Counted from the first letter of the stretch, positions 10,204 to 21,259 are shown. The stretch: DNA of 64,000 nucleotides from Siphonodentalium dalli (GCA_032622095.1 CP136066.1:49510911-49574910), one strand, 5' to 3'. Notes: generated from the letters alone by a model not told the origin. Numbers and translations: made by a program.

Positions 10204-11536
10204 CATCACTCTGGGTCTGTTTAGGAACTGTAATAACATTGTTAGTTTCTCGGTGGGTGGAAGGACCACACAAGGGATTAATTTAACCGGGAATAGTCCC
10301 ATTGTGTGTAGAAGCATCTAACACCTGGAAATCATTTAACAGACTTGCTCAACACCCTCCCTATACCAAGAGGGTATATATTTTATTGCTAGTATATATC
10401 GCTTATATAGCTGTGTGTTTTTCATTTCCTCTGTACCTGCAATTGTTTACGATTGTCATGAACGTGCATGACAAGGAAACGTTCGGTGGCCAATCTGCAT
10501 TATTGTAACTTCGTCGTATAGGTATATGTGATCATGAAGCAACCCATGCACATATGCTATAAGGAAACTATGTGTTATTTACTAAATCTATATTTGTCAC
10601 GTTCATTAATATGAATAGGTTATTGTCCCGGATACTGTATTCTATTTTATAATAGTCACACGGCAGTCAATTGTGCCCCATATTTGCTTTTGTTTCGTTA
10701 ACAAGCTGTTTTAAGTAAGTTTTTGATTCCATATTTCGTCTGTTTCGATTTGATTCGAATCACTGGCACCAGTTTCATTCTTATTACTTCAATGGTTATT
10801 ATTCCTTTTTCACGAATATAAATTATAAGACCCTACATACAAACACTGTTGAAGACTGAGCTACACCATATAGACCACCGACACATTGCAAGACTGATAT
10901 AACTGATCTAGCAAATTTGCATTTTTGTCGAACTCAGCTACATGAATGCGATTCTTACTGACTTGGTTATTGGTTAATATACTGTTTCATTATTTTATAG
11001 TAGTTATAGTCACACACATTTGCTGACACATATATGGTTCAAATTATGGATAATGTTTACATTATATACCGATAATCATTTATTATCAGTACCAAGTGGA
11101 CCAATTGATGCTGGTGTGGTAACGTATTCAGGTTATGTCTACATATTTACTGTTGATACCAGTCATACCACTGATGCAATAATTCGATTCGAGATTCGAT
11201 TGGCTTGACTGATTTCGAAATGAAATTGCTCGATTCGCATATCCCTAAGCATTACATATCGTGGGTTATATGGTTTTAACCCAGACACGCTCGGATTCGT
11301 ATTAGGCTTTGAATTAGTGTGAACTAATTTCGTAGGTATTTGCAGTTGCTTCAGTCTGATATTTTCTCTGCGTATAAATTTTAAACGGACGGGGTGCATT
11401 ACCATTTAGTCTACTATACGTAGATGGAGTGTGCTTGTATATTTTGATTTGTTGTTATTTATTATGTTCTACCTGACAATAGATCCATATATTCGAAGTA
11501 TAAATATAGATTTCATTGTTTAGGTTTAATTCTACC
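10204..11536. other. No supported gene
   Basis: A 68-codon frame at 10302-10508 encodes a hydrophobic stretch (YILLLVYIAYIAVCFSF) but lacks ATG and splice context. The remainder is stop-rich. Confidence 0.45.
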
Positions 11537-11697
11537 TGAGGTTCGTGCATGTTCATCGGTTCACGCTTTGTTTTATATAACAATAACTTTGAGACTTCAA
11601 AAGGGTAGACTGTATTGTTCTGAGGTTCATGCTGGTTCCCGAGTTCACAGGCTTTGTCTTTATATAACTTTATATAACAATAACTTTGAATTTCTAA
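11537..11697. repeat. Direct duplication of ~75 bp
   Basis: GAGGTTCRTGCNTGTTC...TATATAACAATAACTTTGA occurs at about 11537-11600 and again at 11620-11690; the second copy has an extra partial TTTATATAACT. Confidence 0.7.
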
Positions 11698-12104
11698 GGA
11701 TTATTTCGGCCAATTTGGCCGGTTACTTCATGTGAGTTTTTCATCTGACGTGTGTGTCGGAATAATGATATGGAGGATTTATGTAAATGTTAGCCCAAAC
11801 TACATTTCCAAGTAACGATGGTTTTGTTGTTTATTTTGAGGAATAATACCGCGTCAGATGAATTCAGCCCAAATATGTTAACAGTTGTCGTGTAAAACAT
11901 TCGGCAGTAAGTTAGCGTTATTTAGTATTTGTGGATGTCCTTTAACATGTGGAAAATAGACTACTGCGCTTGAACGAGCATGTGAATTGTCGTTTTTAAT
12001 GTATAGCAACTTTATAATCAATAAGAGAGGCATTCTCTGTCAAATAAGGTCGCTCTATTTACGATACCAATTGGGGAACTTTGTGAATTAAATTACGCGT
12101 AAAC

Positions 12105-12404
12105 TTAACCTGCTGCAAATAGAAAAGGTGTCGGAATCGGCGTACTCGCCTCAGGGCTAACTCGCCCCAATCGGCGAGTGCCAACTCGGAATAAAAGGCC
12201 AACTCGGAATAAAAGATGCATACGGGGTGTTATATGGCGTTTGGTCCGTTGTTTCTCAATGAATATTATTGAAATTTGGTGTATATGTCCGGGCTGGGAC
12301 ATGGAATACAACAACGTTTGAATTGTTTTTAAATTTACAAATTTGTTGATTTTATTCATTTTGTTTTCGTTCTGAAACACACTATAAAGTGTATATAATA
12401 TAAT
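12105..12404. other. No supported gene
   Basis: A minus-strand open frame spans this stretch but shows no domain; its end contains a small direct repeat (GCCAACTCGGAATAAAAG twice near 12180-12215). Confidence 0.45.
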
Positions 12405-12708
12405 AACGAACACGAGACATACATAATTTATAAACTGTTATCAAAAGATATCAAATTCAATACATGACAAAGATGACTCAGTGGAGTTTATAAAGTGAAC
12501 ATAAAAACATTGAGGTAAGAATCTTTTTAAGGAATGCAACTTTATTTAATGATAATAAACACATAAATTAAAATAACAAACATGAGACATACATGATTTA
12601 TAAACTGTTAACAAAATATATCAAACTCAATACATGACAAAGATGACTCAGTGAAGTTTATAAAGTGAACATAAAAATATTAAGGTAAAAATCTTTTTAA
12701 GCATTACT
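12405..12708. repeat. Tandem duplication, unit ~172 bp
   Basis: The block from GAGACATACAT.ATTTATAAAC to AATCTTTTTAAG occurs at about 12413-12531 and 12585-12703 with roughly a tenth of bases differing. A short unlike stretch separates them. Confidence 0.85.
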
Positions 12709-12714
12709 AAACCG

Positions 12715-12960
12715 TTTAGCACAGTCCACTTCACTCATCCGATCATCACTAAACTTCATATTTATCTTGATATTGATCTATCAGATGAGAGCTATCAAAT
12801 ATTTTTTTAATTTTATAGGAAAAAATGGTCGCCAGCGGCCATATTGCATTTACGTTATATGTTATCGCGTCATGTCGATATCTAGTATTAGTTAGAAATT
12901 TCACCTTTCCAGATTCATAATTGCTCCATTGACTGTAACAGATGGAATTATTCCCCTCTT
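12715..12960 (-). pseudogene. Diverged copy C of a CUB-like exon
   Basis: On the minus strand the segment reads ESGKVKFLTNTRY...FDSSHLIDQYQDKYEV and then stops. It aligns with copy A at 13835-14076 (ECGKLKYLRNTDY, FDSSHL). The cysteine is replaced by serine and the splice acceptor is not evident, so it is a decayed duplicate. Confidence 0.4.
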
Positions 12961-13469
12961 CGGATAGAGTGTCACTGAAACTTTATTTTGTCAGACTGTC
13001 TGTATAGTCACTGATTATATATGGCAATAATCTGTAATAAGATGTAGCACTATTTTATTTTATATTTACATGCATTGCTGTTATTATACAACAATTCTAA
13101 TCCCCCCCTAGATCATCATGTGATCGACCATACATCGCGCGAGGACCTGGTTGAATTAAGGGGGGTTTTATGGATAACTTCTGTCCTCAAGCTAGATTAT
13201 ACTTATGACATTTAATGGCATGTTTCTAACGTGGAGGGTTAGATATGCTTGAGACACCACCACTCTTCAATTCACACCAAGTTATCAGCTGTCATATTCG
13301 GATATTAGAACCCATAGCCATGATATATGGTTTATTTTGTGTATACTAGTAATATTGTTATTTTCAGTACCTTTATATACCAGTACTGTGTATAACAATG
13401 CATATAAATTAATCCATGTATACATGTATATTGATTCAACGGATTCAGTGGTTTTGTCCATAAGTCTAT

Positions 13470-13651
13470 CAAATATGCGGGGAAAACATGGCCACAAGCA
13501 GTACACCCTGTTAAATTTCGAATTTGAAGCAATTGGCGCACCCTGCAGCCAGCTTTTATTGGAGAACTTTTTCTCACGTGGATAGTTTGGGTCACCGCTA
13601 GATGTGAGCCATGTTTTGTTCTCAAGCTGTCCTTGTGAAGACATCACTGCC
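13470..13651 (-). pseudogene. Diverged copy B of a CUB-like exon
   Basis: Minus-strand reading GQLENKTWLTSSGDPNYPRE, KKFSNKSWLQG, then CLWPCFPRIFDRL. The SSGDPNYP segment resembles the sSPnYP start of CUB domains, and CFP.(I/K)F.. aligns with copy A. The expected first cysteine is absent (SQG). The frame runs on without a clear donor. Confidence 0.35.
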
Positions 13652-13834
13652 AGCGGTGATCTGGAATTTTACTATTTTTATGGCTAAATAATTTGGTTGA
13701 TCCTACAGACGACACCCCTTGTCCGAACGTCACCAGATTCCACAATGATCTTCTGGATAACCAGGGTGAGAGTAATCTAATTTTCCCGAATTTCGTTAAA
13801 AAACATTACCACAGGCAGCAATTTGGTATCTTAC

Positions 13835-14076
13835 TGTTTGATCCTCTTTTGCGTGACTGAATTGTTTAGCAACTGTACAGTCATATCCCTCATCTGATAG
13901 TCACCACACTTTATATTGATCTTCGGGCTGACAACTAGATGGGAGCTATCGAATGCTTTGAATTTTTTTGGAAAACATTGTCGCCAGCAGTCATCTTCTA
14001 TTTTGGTTTTTATATACATGTATATCTCTTCATTCGGATAGTCAGTATTACGTAGGTACTTCAACTTTCCGCATTC
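13835..14076 (-). CDS. Candidate exon, copy A, with a CUB-like start
   Basis: The minus-strand exon is bounded by an acceptor (gatgacag before 14076) and a strong donor (CA followed by GTAAGA at 13829-13834). It encodes ECGKLKYLRNTDYPNEE, then DDCWRQCFPKKFKAFDSSHL and NIKCGDYQMRD. CUB domains are extracellular beta-sandwich modules whose first strand reads CGG.l...sp.YP. The CG, YP and C.D spacing is suggestive but the core tryptophan strand is not clear. It lies near two decayed copies, so this was a tandem exon family. Function is not known from the sequence. Confidence 0.4.
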
Positions 14077-14251
14077 CTGTCATCATTTGAAATATAAAAA
14101 TTTACCTGATACCATGCACCCTTCAAAATTTGTTTCGTCGTATCTATTTTAATGACCCGTATGGTAATATTGATACAGATATATTTGTCAAACATTTCTT
14201 TGTACAATATACAGGTATTTAGTTTGTAACTAAATCTAGAAATATATAATA

Positions 14252-14915
14252 GTAGCTGGTGGACCCTACTTCGTCCGGGATGTTCCCCTCTGATTTTCGG
14301 AGAATTGCGCGATTTAACCTTGAATTGACCATTTTAAAGGTGAACGTCATGTCGGGTCACGATTTGACCCGTCCATAACACTCCCCGGACAAAAGTCACG
14401 ACAAAAATACCCGTCGAAATCCGCCCGGCTTTACCCGATTTGACCTTGAATTGACAATTTTGAATGTCAAGATCAGGTCAGGGTCATAATATGACCCACC
14501 CGAAACACTCCTGGGACAAAAGTAACAGTAGGTATTATTTTACTTTGAAATACTTCCGTTTTACCAGATTTGACCTTGAATTGATCTTTTTGAATGTCAA
14601 AGTCAGGTCGGGATCAAGATTTGACCCGTCCAAATAGTCCAGAAACATGCCTACATCAGCACGTTCGAGAACATGGTCCCACGTGAAATTGGACCCGTCC
14701 ATATTGCTCCCGGGATCGAAGTAGTCCTACACACAATTTTTTAGTCGGATCGGTCAAGGTCCAGAAACATGCCTATGAGCGAGGTCAAGTTGACACGTTA
14801 AATACCAAATCCGAGTCGGATCAGTCGAGCAGTGTTAGAGTCTATAACACATACACACATGCATTCATGCATACACACATACATACAGACAGGTGTTCCA
14901 AAAATGTATAATCGA
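14252..14915 (-). mobile_element. Non-autonomous Helitron with internal tandem units
   Basis: Minus-strand 5' end is A followed by TCGATTATACA; 3' end is the hairpin CCCGGACGAAGTAGGG, then TCCACCAG and CTAC followed by T. The terminus is CTAC rather than CTAG, a likely mutation. The inside repeats GACCTTGAATTGA and GTCAGGTC.GG.TCA blocks with ~130 bp spacing, as in the elements at 15184 and 48444. A CA/TG-rich stretch is at 14846-14890. No protein coding. Confidence 0.75.
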
Positions 14916-15065
14916 TAGCTACAACAATTCTATGGTAGATAGTTCACGGCCGACCTGATGCATGCATCTTAGTTTGCTTGTATTGTATTGTTCTCCAGAT
15001 ACCTGTAGGGTATAGAGTTCATTCTTTTGTTTAGGAAAAGTAGAACGCTTTGTTCTCTTAAATCA

Positions 15066-15176
15066 CATGCTAATTAAGAACAATGGTTTTCCGTGTGGAA
15101 TGTATTTATGAACAATAGGTTTTCCGGGTTGAATATAATTAAGAACAATAGGGTTTCTGGGTGGAATGTATTGTTC
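15066..15176. repeat. Three tandem ~42 bp units
   Basis: AATTAAGAACAATAGG.TTTCC plus GGGTGGAATGTA recurs three times immediately left of the Helitron start. Confidence 0.8.
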
Positions 15177-15183
15177 CAGACTA

Positions 15184-15873
15184 TCTAGCCTACACACTAG
15201 TTATATATATGTGTGTATGTCCTTTATAGACTCGAAAACGGCTGAACCGATTGAGCCCAAACTTGCTACATATGGGTACTTTTGTCCGGGAAGTGTCATG
15301 GACGGGTCAAATCGTGACCCCGACCTGACCCCGACCTTCAAAATGGTAAATTCAAGGTCAAATTAGGTAAAACTGGCGGATATCGATGAAATTTGATACC
15401 TAGGGGTACTTTTGTCCTGGGAGTGTTTTGGATGGGTCAAATCGTGACTACAACCTGACATTGACACCTTCAAAATGGTCAATTCAAGGTCAAATCTGGT
15501 AAAACTGGCGGATTTCGACGAAATTTGATACCTATGGGTCCTTTGTCCGGGGAGTGTTTTCAATGGGTAAAATCGTGACTACGACCTGACCTTGCCCTTC
15601 AAAATGGTCAATTCAATGTCAAATCGGGTGAAACTGGCGGATTTCGACGAAATTTGATACCTAGGGGTACTTTTTTTCAGGGGAGTGTATTGCACGGGTA
15701 AAATCGTTACCCCGACCTGACCTTGACCTTCAAAATTGTCAATTCAAGGTCAAATCGGGTCCAATTTCGCATGCGCCCGTGTCGTTGCTCATATACTCTC
15801 ATATACGCTCATATAGTCATGTTTCTGACAAAGGCATGGGACGAATCCCGCCAGTGGCGGGCTAACCTGTTAG
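15184..15873 (+). mobile_element. Non-autonomous Helitron with ~130 bp internal repeats
   Basis: The 5' end is taken at A followed by TCTAGCCTACACAC, the 3' end at hairpin CCCGCCAGTGGCGGG (15847-15861), then CTAACCTG and TTAG followed by T. Four tandem units contain CAAATCGTGAC, CTTCAAAATGGTCAATTCA, and AATTTGATACCTA. The early part TAGACTCGAAAACGGCTGA is shared with the next element and with a partial copy near 60970. Open frames at 15166 and 15363 are repeat artefacts. Confidence 0.75.
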
Positions 15874-16529
15874 TCTACTATATATTTTGAGAACTCCGCA
15901 TATATATGTGTATATGTATACTTTATAGATTAGAAAACGGCTTGACCGATCGAGACCAAACTTCCTATCTAAGGGTAGACGGACGCGTCGTCATGCCGTT
16001 TTGGAGAAGATCAGAGCACCCCTTCTCCACTCTCAGTCACCAAAATGATATATAGTCACCGTCCTTGGCACTGTGGGGTTAATCGCGTTGATAGGTAAAG
16101 AGCGTTCGTATCTGCAGTGTCGTTGATAAAGCGCGTATGCGTGTAGTGTGATTCTTATGTCTGGGTACAGACGTGAGCGTGTCTGTATCCGGACATGAGC
16201 GTGTTGTGTGATTCTTATGTCTGTCTTCGTACTTAGGGGTTCCTAGGAATGTGGGAGATTTTCATCGGGTCATTTTTTCCGCCCATGCACCGTAAATCGT
16301 ACCTCTTTTAGGACGGGTACCATCACGGGACGGGTACCATCATTTCTCTTGATTAAAAAGGAAGAATTAACTCATTGAAAAACACAAAATTAAATTCTAA
16401 AATTAATTAAAAAAATTAATTAAAAAAATAAATAAAACAAATAAAATATTTTTTAAAAAGACAGAATTAACCCAAACAATTAAAGTCACGTTTCTGACGA
16501 TTGCCGCCAGTGGCGGGCTAACCTGCTAG
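15874..16529 (+). mobile_element. Non-autonomous Helitron, right-arm copy, 5' end present
   Basis: It begins TCTACTATATATTTTGAG directly after the previous Helitron terminus and ends in CCGCCAGTGGCGGGCTAACC, TG, CTAG, followed by T. The base before its 5' TC is G, not the usual A, so it may be a composite with its neighbour. The part from 15958 onward is duplicated at 2941-3528. Confidence 0.75.
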
Positions 16530-16571
16530 TATTATATATATAATATTATCATATGGTAAACTCACTATGTG

Positions 16572-16800
16572 TTTAAATAAACAGAACACATGCCTCAATT
16601 CTGTTTCATTTAGGTGTTTTTGATAAACACTAGTGTGTTTTAATAAAAGGAACACATGGTAAATCGCTAGTGTTTTTAAATAAACATAACACATGCCTGA
16701 ATACTGTTTCATTTAGGTGTTTTTGATCAACACTAGTGTTTTTAATAAACGAAACACATGCCTGAATACTGTTTCATTTAGGCGTTTTTGTGGAACACAT
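16572..16800. repeat. ~66 bp minisatellite (right arm)
   Basis: Mirror of 2570-2915 with CTGTTTCATTTAGG cores near 16604, 16707 and 16771, one full unit fewer than the left arm. Confidence 0.85.
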
Positions 16801-16849
16801 GTTTTGTATAATAATTTTTTACTGTATATACTCATATCTGGCATATAAA

Positions 16850-17061
16850 TTAGCTGTTTATAACACATGTGTCATCTATAACAGCATGGTCCTCCGTTGT
16901 GCTGCGGTACAACATTGCACAATATTTAGTTGTCTCTTGATTTGGTTCCGATGGTAGCCACACAACTGTCATGGACATCGGTGTGCCATCGCTGTATACC
17001 CAGTTCCCTTCACTGACTTTGTCGTTTCCGTCAACAAAGTAGTGTCCTATACCTCCTTGAT
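16850..17061 (-). pseudogene. C-type lectin domain, second exon, right copy (premature stop)
   Basis: After an acceptor (ctttgcag), the exon reads in one frame: DQGGIGHYFVDGNDKVSEG, NWVYSDGTPMSMTVV, WLPSEPNQETTKYCAML and DDTCVINS, then TAA at 16850-16852. The left copy has CAA here and continues QFICQI, so a single C-to-T change removes the last cysteine needed for the domain's second disulphide. The EPN motif suggests mannose-type binding in the ancestral protein. The transcript would run toward the left-arm copy. Expression with a truncated domain cannot be excluded. Confidence 0.78.
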
Positions 17062-18339
17062 CTGCAAAGTATAGTTTAGTTAACACTTGGCAAACTCAAT
17101 AATTCAAAAATATAAATAAATAGCAGTATATACCCGCGTGATGCGTAAGGAGTAAAACCGACGTTTATTTTCCATAAACCTTTATATGTGTTTAGTCAAT
17201 AACAATAATACTCTTGAATCAGACACGAGGCCGCAAGCACTTCGATGTCACCATGTTTAGTTCCTCGGTTTCTTGACATACAATATAACACATATATAGG
17301 GACAACAATCATACTGTACAACCTTGAAATGTTCGGACAGTATCCGTGATTTTGAATTGACAATGTCTTTTAAATGTTTTTTTTTAAAGTAGATGCATTA
17401 TGTTTGATATCAGCACATGATAATCGTCCGAGTGCTTTTTTCAAAAGGGTTACTTTGAAGAAATATTGTGGAATTTCCATCACAGACACCTAGCATTAGG
17501 TTTATCTGATATACTTGCAAATAGCTAAATATACGTCTTCGAACTGTTCGTTGAAAACAAACCAGAGCAGTTAACCAACGCAAGCGGGCATATACTATTA
17601 TAACAGTTTTCGTCACACTGTTTACCCAAAAATGACACTTCCTGATAATCAGATGAAAATATAAGTTACAGGCTAAGTCAATCCATATAAAATATCAAAC
17701 AAACAAAAGTACTGCATAACAATATTTCGGTTGAGTTAAGTCGGCCGATTTGCAATATGATGATGCGTAACAGTCCGGTTTAATTTAGTTTCTATAAATA
17801 TTTGTTCTTCTCGAATACCACGACGACACGGCGAATTAGCTCCATATGAACTCAAACATTAACAATATTACTGATATGACTGGCATTACATCTTTAGAGT
17901 TGTGCTGAACTGATATTTCATCGAGGGATAAACTCGGCCACATCAGCGCTACCTTAAACACACACTGGCCCATTTGACACAATGATGCAAACATATGTGC
18001 ATGTTGTATACCATATCGTAATTAGCAGTGACCTTTGAGGTAATCAATATGAAGTGATGATCAGGTGTCGACTTTCACAGGAGGAAGTACGTGTTTAATT
18101 TGTACCAGACAAGTCAAATGTCCAACGACCAACTCTTATAAAGAGCGTCATTCACCATTGCCAAAAACAAACTGTGTATAATGATGCGCGTTCTCAATCA
18201 TGACCTTTGTGATAGTGTTAAGACATTTTTACGATCGATTTCGTGGATTTTCGCGAAGCTTATGTGATATGAATGATGATGATTTCCGGATGTTCTTAAT
18301 TAATTGGTATAAAATAGGACCTGGTATCACTAAAGGATC
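17062..18339 (-). other. Intron-like sequence between lectin exons (right arm)
   Basis: Mirror of the left-arm intron. The 68-codon frame at 17410-17616 matches 1751-1957 with three amino-acid differences, reflecting arm duplication only. Confidence 0.6.
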
Positions 18340-18545
18340 ATCAGTCCATACTTACATGACAATGATCTGAGTACTTCTAATACTGTATAACATCTGGCCG
18401 GGTACATCTAAAAGATCACCAGTACGTACTTACAAAACAATAGTCTGAGTGCTTCTGATAATGTATAACATCGGGATTGGTATCTCTAAAGGATCATCAG
18501 TCCATACTTACATAACAATGATCTGAGTGCTTCTGATACTGCATT
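18340..18545 (-). repeat. Three tandem 78 bp copies of the exon end plus splice donor (right arm)
   Basis: Minus-strand GTAAG sites are at 18507-18511, 18429-18433 and 18351-18355, again exactly 78 bp apart. Spacing and copy number are identical to the left arm. Confidence 0.85.
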
Positions 18546-18688
18546 GCTTGATAACCGCATGAGGTGGCCGGACATCAGGTCCGTGCATGCTTGTCTGGCG
18601 TCAATGTGATTGTTAACTGCGTCGTCACTCGTTGAAATATATATGCATCCACCGGCAGCAGACTTCGTAATATAAGGGCTCGGACAAC
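18512..18688 (-). CDS. C-type lectin domain, first exon, right copy (frame intact)
   Basis: The exon is 177 bp, bounded by acceptor gatgacag and donor GTAAGTATG. It encodes CPSPYITKSAAGGCIYISTS, then DDAVNNHIDARQACTDLMSG, HLMRLSS and SEALRSLL. This is the N-terminal half of a C-type lectin-like domain with first cysteine pair and helix cysteine in place. It lacks the one-base insertion of the left copy. The downstream second exon has a premature stop, so the gene as a whole is probably damaged. No leader exon found toward 19.6 kb. Confidence 0.7.
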
Positions 18689-18972
18689 CTGTCATCAAAT
18701 ATTTAAAAAATGTTTAGTGTTTAGTTATGTTGTTTGTTGGAAGCAATTTATGGATATTGAGATATATCTCTTATAAGAACGGCTTAGTTGGAAAAAATTA
18801 CATTCCTGTGTCTAATCCTACATTTTGATATACTATACGCCCCATTTATATGGAATATACCAGCTGAAATCGATCCTGTTATTGTAAACATCGAGTCTAT
18901 TTTTAGCTGTTTTCATTGGTGCTGTTTGCGTGTTCGCCATTACAGTATTCATTCTAAAACAGCCATATTGTT

Positions 18973-19809
18973 TTATGGTGCCCATATTCAGAATGAGCAA
19001 AGGGTGATGCCACAGTGTCCTGGGCCCACAAACAAGGTACCCTGCCTTGCTCACCGGAAGCTAATATTATGCTAATGATGAACAGACAGTCTGCCGTAGG
19101 AGCAGTTTTAGCCAGTCAAAAATAAAAATAGTGTAAATAACATTGTAGAGAATCCTGAATCTCAAGAATTGCTTACATATTGGTGTACATATACAAAACA
19201 CAACATATGCAACTTTAAATCCCACACGCAGTCGTGGCCAGGTTATTTTGTTTATATAATCGTTCCCGTTGCATTAATTTAGCATGTCCGTCATCAATGG
19301 AAAGTAACGAACTTATCCGAAAATGGCCGAATTCCCGCGATATCTTTCCGATGCCGTGCCGTTTGTTATGTCGCCGCCTATGTATATATGGTGTCGAACC
19401 TGGAACTTATCACTGTACAATCCGCAAACGTCCCCGTGTTATTTCATGAGTTATTTCATAAACATAAACAAGATTCATTTAATGCCAAAGGTAGAATTTC
19501 TAGGTTTTTGAAAATTACTCCCAATGAGTTAAAAAGATGCCACAATGTTTTGATAAGACCATCATCAGTTGCAGTTTGCTGACTATATGTCATGCTAAGC
19601 GCATGCCATATAATGTTTCGACTCGTTACGTGCAATACATGTGTACTAAGCCAGCTAGAGTCCGGGCATCGCCCGTGATCTTATCTAAATAACGACAGAA
19701 CATAGGTTCCATGGGGATGATGAGATTGTTTTATTGTGTACAGAATATCATGTTATCGAACCAGGCTAATATCGCTCTTAATATCGATTTGGAACAACTC
19801 CAATCCGAG
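18973..19809. other. No supported gene
   Basis: Several overlapping 60-95 codon frames on both strands without domains. The LINE's 5' end may begin somewhere after about 19620, but no terminal signal is visible. Confidence 0.45.
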
Positions 19810-19815
19810 TAATAT

Positions 19816-20375
19816 ATGGATTTGCAACATGCCGAAAATCTACTTCACTGCTATAAAATAACGTGTAGGTATCCATTTTTTGCGACGGATGAGCCTATAC
19901 TTCTGGTAGGAGATTTAAATTCTAGGACAAGTAATATTGACGAGACAGAAAGGTACCCGACCCAGGACATTATTAATACATTGGAAATTATGGGGTACCC
20001 ATCTGATTTTATAACCCAGAATGAAAGAGACATTTGGGCTTATGAAGTACCTAAACGATATTCCGAAGATAGGGGCAGGGTCAATAGTTACGGATATAAA
20101 CTTTTAGATTTATCACTGATTTTTGTATAATTAACGGACGATTTGGTGAAGATAAGAATAATGAAAAATTAACATCCAATGACTGTAGTGTAATCGACTA
20201 TATGAACGGGAATATAAGTATTCTCAGATTAATCAAGAACTTCCGTGTGAACCCTTTTTCACCATTTTGGAGTGATGTTCATTCTGAGCTACATATCGAA
20301 TTAAACTTCGGCACCAACGTGAGGACGCAACATACCAACTGCATATCAGAAATAGAATCCTTACCAGAACAGGTA
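19816..20375 (+). pseudogene. LINE endonuclease domain (decayed), fragment 1 of one element
   Basis: The first frame carries ILLVGDLNSRTSN, the catalytic GDxN strand of APE-type endonucleases of non-LTR retrotransposons, then YGYKLLDL. After a frameshift near 20120 come CIINGRFG, NDCSVIDYMNGN and SPFWSDVHSELHIEL, where the family's SDH catalytic histidine motif reads SDV. The 5' third of the endonuclease is missing or unreadable. The frame runs through LPEQV up to the TA at 20374, where a DNA transposon is inserted. The element continues at 21262. Confidence 0.8.
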
Positions 20376-21259
20376 TCACCCTAAATCTTGTTGGATAAGA
20401 AGTTATCCAACAGTCAATCAACCGTTGTATGCCCACAGCACCTATCTACGTTGCGTGAAAAGTTGGATCACAATTTTGTTGGATATACTTTTACACAACG
20501 TTGCATATATATTTACTACCAACGGTTGTATGTTAATTATACAACGGTTGGATGAAATTTCACACAACACTCAATCAACGTTAATTGCCCACAGCACTTA
20601 TCTACGTTTATTGAACTGTTGGGTGTTGGGTAGAGTTGGATGACATTTGTTGATTGGAAAGTTTACCCAACGTTGATTGGAAAGTAAAATGGGACAAGAC
20701 GTCGTGGATAGCTTTGCCGGTATAGTATACCTTTGTTATAATTATTCTTTGTATGATACACTGATTATGTAGGCTTTATGTGTTGAGTGAATGGGTGTAC
20801 TACTTTAGTCAAATTAGTGCCGTCAGCAGTTGTGTAAATTCGTAAACTTCAAAATTTGGCAAATATAAATAAATACACTCAATACATAAAGTCTACATAA
20901 TCAGTGTATCGTACAAAGAATAATTACAACAAAGGTATACTATACCGGCAAAGCTATCCACGACATCTTGCCCCATTTTCCAGTCGCTCAGGAGTTTTTT
21001 CACGCAGTCGTCCAATTTGTTTTGAAATATTTGGAGCCAAAAACTCGCATGCTTGCCCGCACCGGAAACGCGCTGCTATTGGATGACCCGGTCACGTGGC
21101 GGTTTTATCCAATGTGGTATGAAAGTAATACCACAGAAGACAGTTCACGCAATCAGTTGTATACACCGCACTATATATATAAACTGTTGGATAATAAGTA
21201 CACAACAAATTCGCACCCAACGAGTTGTATACAACGTTCATCCAACTAGATTTAGGATG
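20376..21259. mobile_element. 884 bp foldback MITE inserted at TA inside the LINE
   Basis: Terminal inverted repeats TCACCCTAAATCTTGTTGGA and (complement) CATCCTAAATCTAGTTGGAT are flanked by TA on both sides (20374-20375, 21260-21261). Joining the LINE across one TA restores frame (...EQV-EIRRWDP...). The core is a palindrome, arms 20691-20789 and 20876-20974, about 95% alike, with an 86-base loop. Subterminal CAACGTTG/CAACGGTTG motifs recur. TA target use fits Tc1/mariner-like or other TA-targeting groups, but no transposase is present. Confidence 0.85.

Larger units (their letters stand above)
15958..18972 (-). repeat. Right arm of the ~3 kb inverted duplication
   Basis: Mirror image of 413-3528. 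Homology ends inside the Helitron at 15958, but the element itself continues left to 15874. The right arm therefore keeps sequence that the left arm lost or never received. The outer end is at CTAAAACAGCCATATTGT (18955-18972). Confidence 0.97.

Noticed and set aside
12105-12413. 102-codon minus frame
   Set aside because: No domain, and it crosses the edge of a tandem duplication.
1751-17616. 68-codon frame conserved in both arms as a gene
   Set aside because: Conservation is explained by duplication of the whole arm; no homology or splice evidence.
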